DNA of 64,000 bases. Origin: Pedobacter sp. FW305-3-2-15-E-R2A2 (lineage in GTDB: Bacteria > Bacteroidota > Bacteroidia > Sphingobacteriales > Sphingobacteriaceae). Shown one piece after another: positions 44,116 to 53,966 of the stretch (position 1 is the first letter of the stretch; each line of letters starts with the position of its first letter). The stretch is from the NCBI RefSeq assembly GCF_038446955.1, contig NZ_CP151803.1, positions 5,270,001-5,334,000 on the forward strand. Reading direction: 5' to 3'. The translations under genes and the position numbers were made by a program. The notes beneath the pieces are model-generated. The model searched no databases. It was not told the origin of the DNA and saw only the letters and a list, made by a program, of their open reading frames with translations.

Positions 44116-44479
44116 GGGGCCGTTTTGGATTTGACAGGGTGGCGCTACGTATGTTAGCATGCAGTGCGTTGTACGGAGAGCACTTTAAAGAGAACGTTCA
44201 CACTATAATTGGCGAAAATAACTACGCCTTAGCTGCCTAATTTAGAATTAGCTTAGCTTTTGTCCCTCTGACTGCTGCATTGTTAGGTTAGAATCCGGGG
44301 CATCGAAATAACAAAGCTGGCCGCTGTAGGGTATGATACAGTAGCGAGATAAAGTACCTAAGGAAAAAGACAAGGTAGGTTTCCGGCCCGTCTGCTCCCG
44401 ACAATTGAATGGAAAACAAGCATGTAGAAGGCATAACTTATCACACAACTGGACAAGGGTTCGAACCCCTTCGGCTCCA
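44116..44479 (+). ncRNA. ssrA: Transfer-messenger RNA (tmRNA)
   Basis: Acceptor GGGGCCG (44116) pairs with CGGCTCC before the discriminator A at 44479; the T arm is 'GGACAAGGGTTCGAACCCCTTCGG'-like. The tag frame GGC GAA AAT AAC TAC GCC TTA GCT GCC TAA lies at 44211-44240 and encodes GENNYALAA. It rescues stalled ribosomes. CCA is not encoded. A terminator follows. Confidence 0.96.
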
Positions 44480-44484
44480 CAAAA

Positions 44485-44523
44485 CAGGTCGGCAAGACAT
44501 AAACTTGCCGGCCTGTTGTTGTT
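44485..44523 (+). terminator. Terminator of ssrA
   Basis: CAGGTCGGCAAG (44485-44496), 7-base loop, CTTGCCGGCCTG (44504-44515), then T-rich sequence. Confidence 0.85.
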
Positions 44524-44680
44524 TTAAGGCAGATCCGGCGCACTCTTTTTACCTACGATAACCTCTTTGTCCGAAAGCCTGTGTTAAGGACACAACATCG
44601 ATTCCAATTAATTAAAACGTTTAACCAATTTTAAATTAAATTGCAATCGAAACGTCAGGAATTCAAAACAGGCTTCATAT

Positions 44681-45286
44681 ATGATTATCCTAAATAAAAA
44701 AAGTGAAAAAGATCTACTGATCTCTTTAAAACAAGGAGATGAAGAATCATTTGATATACTGTACCATCTATACAGAAGCAGTTTATACAACAGCATTTAT
44801 AAAATGGTCAAAATGGAAGAACAATCTGCTGATCTTCTTCAGGACCTGTTCATAAAAATTTGGCAAAAACGGGCAGATATAGACCCCCAGCTGCCCTTTA
44901 AGGCATACGTATATCGCATTGCCCAAAACATGGTCTATGATTTTTTTCGCACTGTTGCCCGCGACCGGAAACTGGAAGCTAAACTTATCGTAGCTGCCGC
45001 AGTCGAACCGGATTACACGCCAATAGATGACGCAATAGCGGATCAGGATTCCAAGGCGTTAATAGAGTTGTTACTTTCTCAATTGCCTAAACAATGTCGC
45101 CAGGCATATATCTATTGTAAAATAGAAGGCAGGGGTTATGAAGAAACGGCCATTTTGATGGGAATTTCTAAAGCCACTGTAAACAACCATATTACTAAGG
45201 CCAATAAGCTGCTTAAAATTTTCTTAGAACAATCCAATTATCTTCGTTTAATGGTTCTGGCTATAGCTGTTTGGAGCCGAAGTTGA
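44681..45286 (+). CDS. ECF sigma factor (FecI-like, Bacteroidota expansion type)
   Basis: 201 residues. Region 2 'YRSSLYNSIYKMVKMEEQSADLLQDLFIKIWQKR' and region 4 'LPKQCRQAYIYCKIEGRGYEETAILMGISKATVNNHITKANKLL' are intact. With the FecR gene 75 bases downstream it forms a cell-surface signalling pair, most likely turning on the STN-SusC/SusD genes that follow. A short hydrophobic C-terminal segment is typical of this group. Confidence 0.94.
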   Translation: MIILNKKSEKDLLISLKQGDEESFDILYHLYRSSLYNSIYKMVKMEEQSADLLQDLFIKIWQKRADIDPQLPFKAYVYRIAQNMVYDFFRTVARDRKLEAKLIVAAAVEPDYTPIDDAIADQDSKALIELLLSQLPKQCRQAYIYCKIEGRGYEETAILMGISKATVNNHITKANKLLKIFLEQSNYLRLMVLAIAVWSRS

Positions 45287-45361
45287 TCTCCAACTATTAG
45301 AAAAAATACGACTGCAATAGTTTGATTTTTTTTCCAAAGCGTATTAGTGTAAATATCAATT

Positions 45362-46552
45362 TTGGAAAAAAAGGAATTAACTATTCTATTTAATAAATAT
45401 GCTCAGGGAAAATGCGCTCCAGAGGAGATCATCGCCATATTGCATCATTTTGATCTTCATGAATACCAGGAACAGCTTAAGCAATTGATCCTTGAAGAAC
45501 TTGAAAAGACACCCCCTCCATCAACAGATGAAATTTCCGCACACGCCCTACGCGCTTTTGCTCAAACGGACAAAGCATTGCTGGAATTGTTTGGAAGAAA
45601 AGAAGAAGAAAAGCGCCGGTCCGGAGAATTTCGCTGGATTTCAATAGCAGCAATTTTACTGGCTACATTGGCTATAGGATATGTATTCAGACCTCAGTTT
45701 TACGGAAAGAATCAACCTTCTCTTTCTACTCTTGCCTTCAAAGATATTGCACCAGGCATTAACCAGGCTGTATTAAAAATTGCAGGCAGTCATGAAATCA
45801 TTCCGCTCAGTCCGAATAAAGAAGGCGTTCAAATTAAAAATGGGGAAATATTCTATAAGGACAATACCAGGCTAACTGACCCCATCCTAACGAACAAAGA
45901 GCTTCAGCAATCCAACAACACGGCTTATACCATTGAAACACCCAGGGCTGGACAATACAAGATCTTGCTGTCAGATGGCACGGAAGTTTGGCTAAATGCA
46001 GCCTCTTCCCTCACTTATCCCCGAATTTTTCAGGGAAATACCAGGGAAGTATCCGTTACCGGGGAAGTATTTTTTCAGGTCGCCAGGAACAAAGAAAAGC
46101 CTTTTATCGTCCACGTTGGAACTATCAAAAATACCGTTACAGGAACCAGCTTTAACGTCTCGGCTTACCCTGATGAGCAAGGGATAAAAACCACCCTGGT
46201 AACTGGTGGACTACGCGTATCCGGATATGGCAATGAAGTGCTGTTAAGGCCAGGTCAGCAGGCAGCTATTGCCGAAAAAAAGATAGCCGTAAATGCGGTT
46301 GATACCGATGAATATACAGCCTGGCTCAATAACGAATTTTCTTTTGAGAATAAAAATATCGAAGCAATTATGAAAACCATCTCCAGGTGGTATGACGTGG
46401 ATGTTTCCTATCAGGGAAACCGGTACGATAACCGAAAATTTGGAGGTACTTACACCCGTACAAAAGGATTATCAGCCTTGCTTAAGCACCTGGAGAGTTT
46501 AAGCGGCATCCATTTCATTGTGGAAGGAAGGAGGATAAAAGTATTGATATAA
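45362..46552 (+). CDS. FecR-family anti-sigma factor
   Basis: 396 residues from a TTG start (no better ATG; the protein begins 'MEKKELTILFNKYAQGKC', normal for the family). A cytoplasmic sigma-binding N-terminus (~1-95), one TM segment ('WISIAAILLATLAIGYVF', ~97-115), then the periplasmic FecR domain ('YTIETPRAGQYKILLSDGTEVWLNAASSLTYP', 'VTGEVFFQVA', 'VTGTSFNVSAY') and C-terminal DUF4974 ('NNEFSFENKNIEAIMKTISRWYDV'). It transmits the signal from the STN domain of the SusC protein. Confidence 0.94.
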   Translation: MEKKELTILFNKYAQGKCAPEEIIAILHHFDLHEYQEQLKQLILEELEKTPPPSTDEISAHALRAFAQTDKALLELFGRKEEEKRRSGEFRWISIAAILLATLAIGYVFRPQFYGKNQPSLSTLAFKDIAPGINQAVLKIAGSHEIIPLSPNKEGVQIKNGEIFYKDNTRLTDPILTNKELQQSNNTAYTIETPRAGQYKILLSDGTEVWLNAASSLTYPRIFQGNTREVSVTGEVFFQVARNKEKPFIVHVGTIKNTVTGTSFNVSAYPDEQGIKTTLVTGGLRVSGYGNEVLLRPGQQAAIAEKKIAVNAVDTDEYTAWLNNEFSFENKNIEAIMKTISRWYDVDVSYQGNRYDNRKFGGTYTRTKGLSALLKHLESLSGIHFIVEGRRIKVLI

Positions 46553-46657
46553 GCGATTAAAAAATAAGCGCACTGGCCGGAGCGTGCCATGCTATAAACT
46601 ATGAAGAATGATTAAACAAAGCAACCAATTTTAACCAAAAACCTATTCTAACCAAAT

Positions 46658-49600
46658 ATGCACTTCCACAGGTTTAAAAAAAATAAAAGCTTGAATAAGC
46701 TGTTAAAAATTATGATGACCTTAAAAATCATCATCGTCATCATGTTAGTGTCGTTGTTTCAGGTCAATGCGGGTGTAAAGGCCCAAACCGTCTCTCTTAA
46801 TAAAAAAATGTCACTCAAAGCGGCATTCAAATCATTAAAAAAGCAGACAGGTTATGACTTTATATACATGGCATCCGATGCTTCCGCATTTGTTTCTGTT
46901 GAGGCGGATCGCATTCCGCTGAACGAAGCGCTCCGTTCTTTTTTAAGGCCTCTGTCTTTAGATTTTGAGATTCAGGAGAAAACGGTTCTGATCAAGAAAA
47001 AAACAAACACTTTTCACCCCGAGACCGGGAAAGAGAAGCGCGCCCAGGTAACAGGCAAAGTGACAGATGGCAGTACCAAGCAACCTATTCCCGGCGCAAA
47101 TGTGGTGGTTAAAGGAACTAAAATAACTGCCAGGACAGATGTAAACGGGTACTTTACCATCCAGGTTCCTTATGCGGACGCCGTGATCATTGTGACCTAC
47201 CTTGGTTATCAGCCGCAACAAATAGAACTGAATGGCAAATCCACAATTGAAGTTTTTTTAGTGGAAGATGCTAAAGCTTTAGAAGAAGTGACTGTAGTTG
47301 GGTATACTACTCAAAGAAAAGAATCCGTTACCGGGGCTGTTTCTACGATAACGACCAAAGACCTGCTACAGAGCCCTTCTGCAAATATCAACAATGTACT
47401 TGCAGGACGTTTACCAGGGTTAATCGCAAACCAATATAGCGGTGGTGAGCCCGGAGTGGATAAATCTGAGATCTTCATCAGGGGAAAATCTACTTATGGA
47501 GACCAATCGCCCATCATTATTGTCGACGGAGTAGAGCGTGATATGTCTTATCTATCTGCAGAAGAAATAGAAACTTTTACTATTCTGAAAGATGCGGCAG
47601 CTACTGCTCCTTACGGGATTCGTGGTGCCAATGGCGTAATCGTTATTAAAACAAAAAGAGGACAGGCCTCTGAAAGAGCTACGCTTAATTTCAGAATGTC
47701 GCAAGGAATTAATACCCCAACCAAATTACCAAAAATGCTCGGATCAGCAGATTATGCCATGTTGAACAACGAAGCAAAAATTAATGACGCTGTTCGTGAT
47801 GGGTTAAGCCCTGCAGATATTGCTAAGTTGAATTTGTTTACTCCCGAGGCCATAGATAAGTTTAGAAGGGCCAAGGGCGATAACTCAGATGGCCTTGGCT
47901 ATAATCATGACTATTTTAAATATATTTTCGGCAGAGGATTACAGCAGGAATATAACTTATCGATCAGGGGCGGAAATGATAAAGCCAGGTACTATATTTT
48001 GGGTGGTTATTTTGGCCAGGGACCAAATTATAAACATGTAGATCTTTCTAATTATGGCGTGAGCTCGAAATTTAAGCGATACAATTTCCGCTCAAATATT
48101 GATGTAGACATCACTGACAAATTATCGGCAAGGTTAGACCTGGGTGCCCGTATTACAGACCGGACAGCACCTGCAACTACTGCAAGCCGGTTAGCAACCC
48201 TTGCTACCACCCAACCACCTTATTTACCAATTACAGTTGCACCTAATGCAAATAAAGCCAACTCCGCTTATCTTCTGGATAATCCGGGCGGGATGTTATT
48301 TGGAGATCAGATCTACCGGTACAATGTTTTGGGAGAACTAACCCGTTCCGGATATCTTAGTCAGAAAATAACCAATTTAAATGGCACTTTTTCCCTTCGT
48401 TATAACCTCGATCTGATTACCAGCGGATTATCCATAGACGGTTCCCTCTCTTATGATGCAACATCAGATCAATGGATAAACCGCAGGGTAGACCACTATA
48501 CGGAAGGTTATCGCGAATATCCTGGTTACGCGACCTTCGTTCCTACCGGAGGATCTGATGTGTATATGTCGCCTGGTTTTTATGATGGCGCCTATAAAAC
48601 CGGCAACAAATACAGTATTGATCAAACTCTGGGTAACAAGTTCGAAAAGCATGACCCTTCCAACCGAACCTATTATCAGTTAAAACTAAACTACGAACGC
48701 ACTTTTAATAAGGTGCATGAAGTTGCAGGAATGCTTTTATTCAATCGTTCCGGTCAGGGTGCCTATAATGGGGATAAGGCCGGGGTCGATTACCGATATC
48801 AGGGAATGACAGGTCAGTTTAATTATAATCTCAACCGAAAATATTTAGCTTCATTTAATTTCGGCTATAATGGTTCGGAAAATTTCGCCAAAGACAAACG
48901 TTATGGTTTCTTCCCGGCAGGTTCTGTTGGCTGGGTAATTTCAAAAGAAGATTTTATGAAAGGAACAGCCTCCTGGCTGGATCAGCTAAAGATTAGAGGG
49001 TCCTATGGTCTGGTAGGCAGCGACAGACTTACGGACAATAAACGTTTTGCTTATCTTCAAACCTATGGCGGAGGCAGCGGTTACGATTTTGGGATCCAGA
49101 ATTTCAACGTCAACCCAGGTGGAATCAGTGAAGGAACTTTAGCCAACGTGAACCTGACCTGGGAAAAGGCCCGAAAAACAAATATTGGGTTAGACGCTAC
49201 CTTTCTAAAACAACGCTTAAATGTTACCGTTGATTATTTTCACGAATACCGTTATGATATCCTAACCTCGTTAAGTGGGAACGACAGATTAGGTTTCCCT
49301 GCTGTAACCGGAACTTCTACCCCATTCATCAACTCAGGAATCGTGACCAATCGTGGTCTCGAATTTGAAGTCTCCTGGTCTGACCAGATCGGAAAAGATT
49401 TCAGGTATACCCTGAAACCTAACTTCACCTTTGCGAGAAACAAAATTGTATTCCAGAATGAAGTACCGAGAGAGAATCCCTGGCGTCAGGGCACTGGCCA
49501 TCGCTTATACGAGAACTTCGTCTATGTTTTCGATCATTTTGTAGCAGATCAGGCGGAGGCAGACCGGCTAAACAAAAGCCAGTTCCAACCCTGGGGCAAA

Positions 49601-50191
49601 GTCGGCCCTGGTGATGTAGTCTATAAGGACCTAAATGGCGACGGAAAAATAGATGATTTAGGAGACCGGATGATTGTTGGCAACCCCAGAAGTCCGGAAA
49701 TTCAGTTCGGATTACCCATCTCTTTACAATATAAAGGATTCGACTTCAGCGTATTGCTTCAAGGTGCACTCAATACTTCCGTTATGCTAAGAGATGCGGC
49801 GACCTGGGATTTCCCACAATTTGATCAGGATAAAACCGGATCTGTAAAGCCTATGCACCTCAATAGATGGACACCAGAAACAGCAGCTACAGCCACCTAT
49901 CCAGCATTGCATATCGGACAGAACAGCAACAATAAAAATCCGAACAATAGCTTATTTCTTTATGATGCCAAATACTTAAGGATGAAGAATATGGAAGTTG
50001 GCTATACTTTACCAAAAAGTCTGATGCGTAAAGTCGGCCTTGCCAACGTCCGCATTTATGCGCAAGGTCAAAACCTCTTTACCTGGGATGGATTGGACAG
50101 GGCTGATGTAGATCCGGAAATCGGAGATGCCGGTGGCTATTGGTACCCGGTATTGAAGGTTTATAATTTTGGTATAGATATTACCCTTTAA
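46658..50191 (+). CDS. SusC-type TonB-dependent transporter with STN signalling domain
   Basis: 1177 residues. Long N-terminus and signal segment (~to 45), then an STN domain (~50-115: 'SLKAAFKSLKKQTGYDFIYMA', 'IPLNEALRSFLRPL') that contacts FecR. A carboxypeptidase-like domain ('VTGKVTDGSTKQPIPGANVVVKGT') follows, then the plug ('VTTVGY'-like 'VTVVGYTTQRKESVTGAVSTI', 'GANGVIVIKTKRG'), and a 22-strand barrel ending 'YNFGIDITL'. The STN domain and upstream sigma/FecR pair mean this system induces itself when substrate binds. Substrate unknown. Confidence 0.95.
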   Translation: MHFHRFKKNKSLNKLLKIMMTLKIIIVIMLVSLFQVNAGVKAQTVSLNKKMSLKAAFKSLKKQTGYDFIYMASDASAFVSVEADRIPLNEALRSFLRPLSLDFEIQEKTVLIKKKTNTFHPETGKEKRAQVTGKVTDGSTKQPIPGANVVVKGTKITARTDVNGYFTIQVPYADAVIIVTYLGYQPQQIELNGKSTIEVFLVEDAKALEEVTVVGYTTQRKESVTGAVSTITTKDLLQSPSANINNVLAGRLPGLIANQYSGGEPGVDKSEIFIRGKSTYGDQSPIIIVDGVERDMSYLSAEEIETFTILKDAAATAPYGIRGANGVIVIKTKRGQASERATLNFRMSQGINTPTKLPKMLGSADYAMLNNEAKINDAVRDGLSPADIAKLNLFTPEAIDKFRRAKGDNSDGLGYNHDYFKYIFGRGLQQEYNLSIRGGNDKARYYILGGYFGQGPNYKHVDLSNYGVSSKFKRYNFRSNIDVDITDKLSARLDLGARITDRTAPATTASRLATLATTQPPYLPITVAPNANKANSAYLLDNPGGMLFGDQIYRYNVLGELTRSGYLSQKITNLNGTFSLRYNLDLITSGLSIDGSLSYDATSDQWINRRVDHYTEGYREYPGYATFVPTGGSDVYMSPGFYDGAYKTGNKYSIDQTLGNKFEKHDPSNRTYYQLKLNYERTFNKVHEVAGMLLFNRSGQGAYNGDKAGVDYRYQGMTGQFNYNLNRKYLASFNFGYNGSENFAKDKRYGFFPAGSVGWVISKEDFMKGTASWLDQLKIRGSYGLVGSDRLTDNKRFAYLQTYGGGSGYDFGIQNFNVNPGGISEGTLANVNLTWEKARKTNIGLDATFLKQRLNVTVDYFHEYRYDILTSLSGNDRLGFPAVTGTSTPFINSGIVTNRGLEFEVSWSDQIGKDFRYTLKPNFTFARNKIVFQNEVPRENPWRQGTGHRLYENFVYVFDHFVADQAEADRLNKSQFQPWGKVGPGDVVYKDLNGDGKIDDLGDRMIVGNPRSPEIQFGLPISLQYKGFDFSVLLQGALNTSVMLRDAATWDFPQFDQDKTGSVKPMHLNRWTPETAATATYPALHIGQNSNNKNPNNSLFLYDAKYLRMKNMEVGYTLPKSLMRKVGLANVRIYAQGQNLFTWDGLDRADVDPEIGDAGGYWYPVLKVYNFGIDITL

Positions 50192-50344
50192 CGCTATTAT
50201 ACAAAGAATTAATCACATGAGACCATCATCAGCATACCGCTTACAAACAGCAATGAACCTGGTTTGCGAGCTCATGAATACCATTGAAAACAATAAATAT
50301 CAATGAATAATATGCTTACGATCGCTAAAAAAAATTATATACTG

Positions 50345-52270
50345 ATGAAAAATATAAAAATCACCTTAAGTTTTCTGGTTTTAATCATGGTGCTGCTTTC
50401 CTGTAAAAAATATCTGGACAAGCTCCCTGATGATTTAACTACAGAAAAAGAAACCTTTGCACGTTATGAAAGGGTGAACCAACTGGTTACTGATCTCTAT
50501 TCTAAATCTAAGGGCGCTAATGTACCCTTAGCCTGGTTTTACCACTTTTCTTCCGCAGCCATCACAGATGAAGCCGAAGGGACAACTGTTGAAGGTGGAA
50601 TTACCAATAGCTATAACACAGGGGATTGGACCCCAAATGGGCTCCCTGGGGATAATGGTCAGTTTTGGGATGACTTATACAGCGGCATCCGGAAAGCCAA
50701 TGTGATTCTTGCAGGCATTGCAGCCAATAAAACACCCGATAATCCAATACAACCAGGTGATTTAGAGAAGCGGATTGGGGAGACTTATTTCTTGCGCGCT
50801 TACCTGCACTATTTAGTACTTCGGATTTATGGGGAAGCTCCTTACGTAGAACGCGCCGTTCAAACCAGTAATGAGCTGGATTTTAAACCAGAGTCTGTTC
50901 ATGCCATGACAGAAAAAATAGTCAAGGATGCCACAGAAGCCTACAACCGCTTGCCGGCATCTCAGGACGGTCAGAATTTTGCCCGTGTAGACAAAGGCGC
51001 CTGCCTGGGCTTAATTGCAGTGACAAGGTGGACCGCAGCCACTCCGCTTTGGAATGGAGCAAAAGCTAACGGATATACCGGCAACCGGAAATTTGAAGGA
51101 GACTATACGTACAAAGCTACCCGTTGGGAGGCTGCCAGGGATGCAGCTAAAGCGGTACTGGACTTCAAGAATGAAGCCGGGGGACTGCGCTACAAGTTAT
51201 ATGATAGATATTCTAATAAAGATTTTAACGATAGCGGCAATAAAGATTACAATGGCGCTACGGTTTACACCAGGTTGTGGCAGATGTTTTATGATATGGA
51301 TGCTTTTCAGAATGAAGCCGTTTGGTTTGTAACAAGATCAAAAGGAGAAGGATGGTTTGGAGATGTATACCCACCTAGTCGTGGTGGTGGTGCCCGTCAA
51401 CAGCCGGTACAGGAACAGGTAGATGAATACGAGTACATTTCCCCTAATGGATTTGGTTACCCTGTTTACTCCAGCCGCGCCATCATTGATGGCTATGATG
51501 ATGCTAATCCTTATCAATCGGTAAAAAGAGACCCTCGTTTTTATCGCGATATTATTTATCATGGTGCCCCTTTTAGAAATGGCAATAACCAACCTTCCAC
51601 ATTAACTACTGCCAGCGGAAGTGACAAGATCAATGCTTCCAACGCCACCAGAACAGGATACTATCTTCGTAAATTTCTACAGGAAGCATGGAACAGAGAC
51701 GGAAGTGTGAGTATTACTGCCCCTCCAGTTTGGAGGTTGCCAGAATTCATTTACATCTATGCGGAAGCGGTCAATGAAACATCAGGGCCCACCCAGGAAA
51801 TTTATGACCTCATTAATACCGTAAGGGCCAGATCTTTTATGGCACCTATGCCTCCTGAAGCGGCCTCCAACCCATCTGTTATGCGCGACTATATTAAAAG
51901 GGAACGGCGTGTTGAGTTTTTCTATGAGAACAAAAGGGCATTTGATTCCCGTCTGTACCTGGAACCCAATAATTCCACAGAACTGGCAAGAGAACAGGCA
52001 TGGAACAGCAGCGGTTCAACCGGTACAGAGCGTTCACAAAAATATTGGCTACAAAATCCAAGGCCATATCCTAAAACTCAGCATATGATCAATGGCATGA
52101 GACCAGTAGTAAACCCAAATGGGAAAATTGTAATCGATGGTATTAAATATAGCATGGAACGCTTCTTCGTGGAAGACCGGGTATTTCAAACCCCTAAGCA
52201 TTATTTGTTCCCAATCATGCAGGGCGAATTACAAAGAGCTCCAGGTCTTGTCCAAAATCCGGGATGGTAA
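50345..52270 (+). CDS. SusD/RagB-family lipoprotein, partner of the preceding SusC
   Basis: 641 residues from ATG 50345 (14 codons farther upstream are open). Lipobox 'LLSCKKYLDKLPDD' with Cys20. SusD features: 'WDDLYSGIRKANVILAGI', 'ETYFLRAYLHYLVLRIYGEAPY', and near the end 'YIKRERRVEFFYENKRAFDSRLYLE' with 'LFPIMQGELQRAPGL'. Lid of the transporter at the cell surface. Larger than the SusD at 467-1930; that one belongs to a different locus. Confidence 0.94.
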   Translation: MKNIKITLSFLVLIMVLLSCKKYLDKLPDDLTTEKETFARYERVNQLVTDLYSKSKGANVPLAWFYHFSSAAITDEAEGTTVEGGITNSYNTGDWTPNGLPGDNGQFWDDLYSGIRKANVILAGIAANKTPDNPIQPGDLEKRIGETYFLRAYLHYLVLRIYGEAPYVERAVQTSNELDFKPESVHAMTEKIVKDATEAYNRLPASQDGQNFARVDKGACLGLIAVTRWTAATPLWNGAKANGYTGNRKFEGDYTYKATRWEAARDAAKAVLDFKNEAGGLRYKLYDRYSNKDFNDSGNKDYNGATVYTRLWQMFYDMDAFQNEAVWFVTRSKGEGWFGDVYPPSRGGGARQQPVQEQVDEYEYISPNGFGYPVYSSRAIIDGYDDANPYQSVKRDPRFYRDIIYHGAPFRNGNNQPSTLTTASGSDKINASNATRTGYYLRKFLQEAWNRDGSVSITAPPVWRLPEFIYIYAEAVNETSGPTQEIYDLINTVRARSFMAPMPPEAASNPSVMRDYIKRERRVEFFYENKRAFDSRLYLEPNNSTELAREQAWNSSGSTGTERSQKYWLQNPRPYPKTQHMINGMRPVVNPNGKIVIDGIKYSMERFFVEDRVFQTPKHYLFPIMQGELQRAPGLVQNPGW

Positions 52271-52285
52271 TCGGTTCCACAGATC

Positions 52286-52327
52286 AAACAGAAACGGCTA
52301 AGATCTTAATCTTAGCCGTTTCTGTTT
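52286..52327. terminator. Bidirectional terminator after the SusC/D locus
   Basis: A 19-bp perfect stem (AAACAGAAACGGCTAAGAT, loop CTTA, then its complement) followed by T-rich sequence; it also serves the convergent lipoprotein gene at 52348. Confidence 0.93.
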
Positions 52328-52347
52328 TAAATTATTTTCCTGCTTTA

Positions 52348-53058
52348 CTAATCTTCTTTTACCACCTGTTCATCTTTTACGACCTTAACCTCAACTTTCG
52401 TTGCCCCTGCTCTCGCAGATGAAACGGCCTTACCAATTTCAGTTAATCCTTTAGACTCGTAGATCTTCATTGCGGTCACCACATCTATCGCCTGCCTGGT
52501 TTGCTCTTCAGGAATAGGGACGAATGAAAGGAAGTTTAAAGTCACTCCTTTTGTTTTCAGCAGATTGTTTACATTTTTAAGCAACTCCGCCTCAAACTCA
52601 TTCTGGTTAAAATCAACGATATCCTCGTTCAATAACAGGTCTCTCGCAATTTCTTTTATCCTTTTATCAATTACTGAGTTTTCAGCAGTTTCATAGGCTT
52701 TCGAACTGTTTACCTCACTATCGCTGTCACTATTCATTTTTCCAAGGTACTTAGCCTCTCCTATATATAGCCTTGCATCCGTTATGGAATAATCGTAGGT
52801 AACCTCAATTTTTGCCATCACACGATTTTTAAATGCACTTTTAAAAACACTTTCGCCCTGCATTGGATAATCAGGGACTGTAATTTTATAAGAGCACATT
52901 CCCACGCCTTTGGGTACGGTTTCTCCTGCTTTAATCAGTTCCCAGCTCACGCCACAATTGCTGGTGTATAAAGTTTGTACATTAGACTGGGCACGATCAC
53001 AGGAAGAAAGGAATAATGCCATCGAACAGATAGAGAGTGAGGTAAATAGATTTTTCAT
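52348..53058 (-). CDS. SPFH/Band-7-like lipoprotein
   Basis: 236 residues with a lipobox (LFLSSC, Cys20). The C-terminal part has prohibitin-like features: 'NEFEAELLKNVNNLLKTKGVTLNFLSFVPIPEEQTRQAIDVVTAMKIYESKGLTEIGKAVSSARAGA', i.e. the long helical Band-7 tail. The middle 'YDYSITDARLYIGEAKYLG' fits the SPFH beta-part. Such proteins scaffold membrane complexes; the role of a lipoprotein version is unknown to me. Confidence 0.65.
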   Translation of the reverse strand: MKNLFTSLSICSMALFLSSCDRAQSNVQTLYTSNCGVSWELIKAGETVPKGVGMCSYKITVPDYPMQGESVFKSAFKNRVMAKIEVTYDYSITDARLYIGEAKYLGKMNSDSDSEVNSSKAYETAENSVIDKRIKEIARDLLLNEDIVDFNQNEFEAELLKNVNNLLKTKGVTLNFLSFVPIPEEQTRQAIDVVTAMKIYESKGLTEIGKAVSSARAGATKVEVKVVKDEQVVKED

Positions 53059-53248
53059 TCGTTTGGTTTTTTGACGTAATTTATTAATTTATGTGAGAAT
53101 ATCATCAGCAGACTTCATAACTTAACAAATATCTATACATTACGCTCTAAATATTTACATGTGGAAATGGTGATCGTATTGGTAGTAGAATTTTTCTTAT
53201 ACAAATTAACAGGTAAAACCAGGAAAGCTTAGGGAATTTATCAAAATA

Positions 53249-53893
53249 CTATTTCTCCTCTTTTACAGGATACAAAGTAGGCCCTTTAATCCCTCTCTTT
53301 TCATAATTATCTTTATTCATTTTAAAATGAAGCTGGCTCATTTTGTTTAAATATTCTTCGATGCTATCCAATCCAACTTCCTTTCTACGCCTATTTAAGG
53401 AATCCGGATTTTCTGTGGGACGTGGAATCGCCTGACAACTATCGCTGCTATACATAACCTGCGTTCCATACAATTGATCGCGATTGGTATTGAGCCTTAC
53501 CCGATCCGTAAGATAAGCATAGTCCCCACTGGAGGCATTCTTCTTTAACACCTGCTTTTTCATCGCGTCCAACACCTTTTGCTGAAAATCCGGCCATTGA
53601 TCCAAATGCTGAACCAATAACCAGAAATCCCTGGAACCTTGTTTTCCAACCAGATCAAATCCAGGATATCCGTGATCTGACAAGATCTTTTGAAGCCGGC
53701 GATGATGCGAGGTAAATACGCTATCCTGGAATTCCTTCCTTTTAGGATCATCGCTTTTATGTTCAGGTTGAAATCCTGCCACTTTCTGATCCCAGATTAC
53801 CATTTTGGCTAAAGAATCTTTGAGTGCGATGTCAGTTTGAGCAAATGCGATGGCACTATTTAAGAAAACCAGGGTCAGGACAATTCTTTTCAT
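53249..53893 (-). CDS. DUF6624-type secreted protein
   Basis: 214 residues with a signal peptide (cut near 'AFAQ'). The mature part has 'DHGYPGFDLVGKQGSRDFWLLVQHLDQWPDFQQKVLDAM', 'YAYLTDRVRLNTNRDQLYGTQV' and 'NRRRKEVGLDSIEEYLNKM', a pattern I associate with DUF6624. No enzymatic function is known. It seems to be a chromosomal gene flanking the phage-like region; the gap 53059-53248 before the next gene shows nothing. Confidence 0.75.
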   Translation of the reverse strand: MKRIVLTLVFLNSAIAFAQTDIALKDSLAKMVIWDQKVAGFQPEHKSDDPKRKEFQDSVFTSHHRRLQKILSDHGYPGFDLVGKQGSRDFWLLVQHLDQWPDFQQKVLDAMKKQVLKKNASSGDYAYLTDRVRLNTNRDQLYGTQVMYSSDSCQAIPRPTENPDSLNRRRKEVGLDSIEEYLNKMSQLHFKMNKDNYEKRGIKGPTLYPVKEEK

Positions 53894-53966
53894 AACAGAT
53901 CTGTTTATCAGCCTAAGATAATTTATTACGGAGACAAGTTCCGGAATTCATTTCAAAAACATAACG

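Noticed and set aside
44248..44543. Minus-strand ORFs over the tmRNA
   Set aside because: They overlap a structured RNA gene and have no coding signal.
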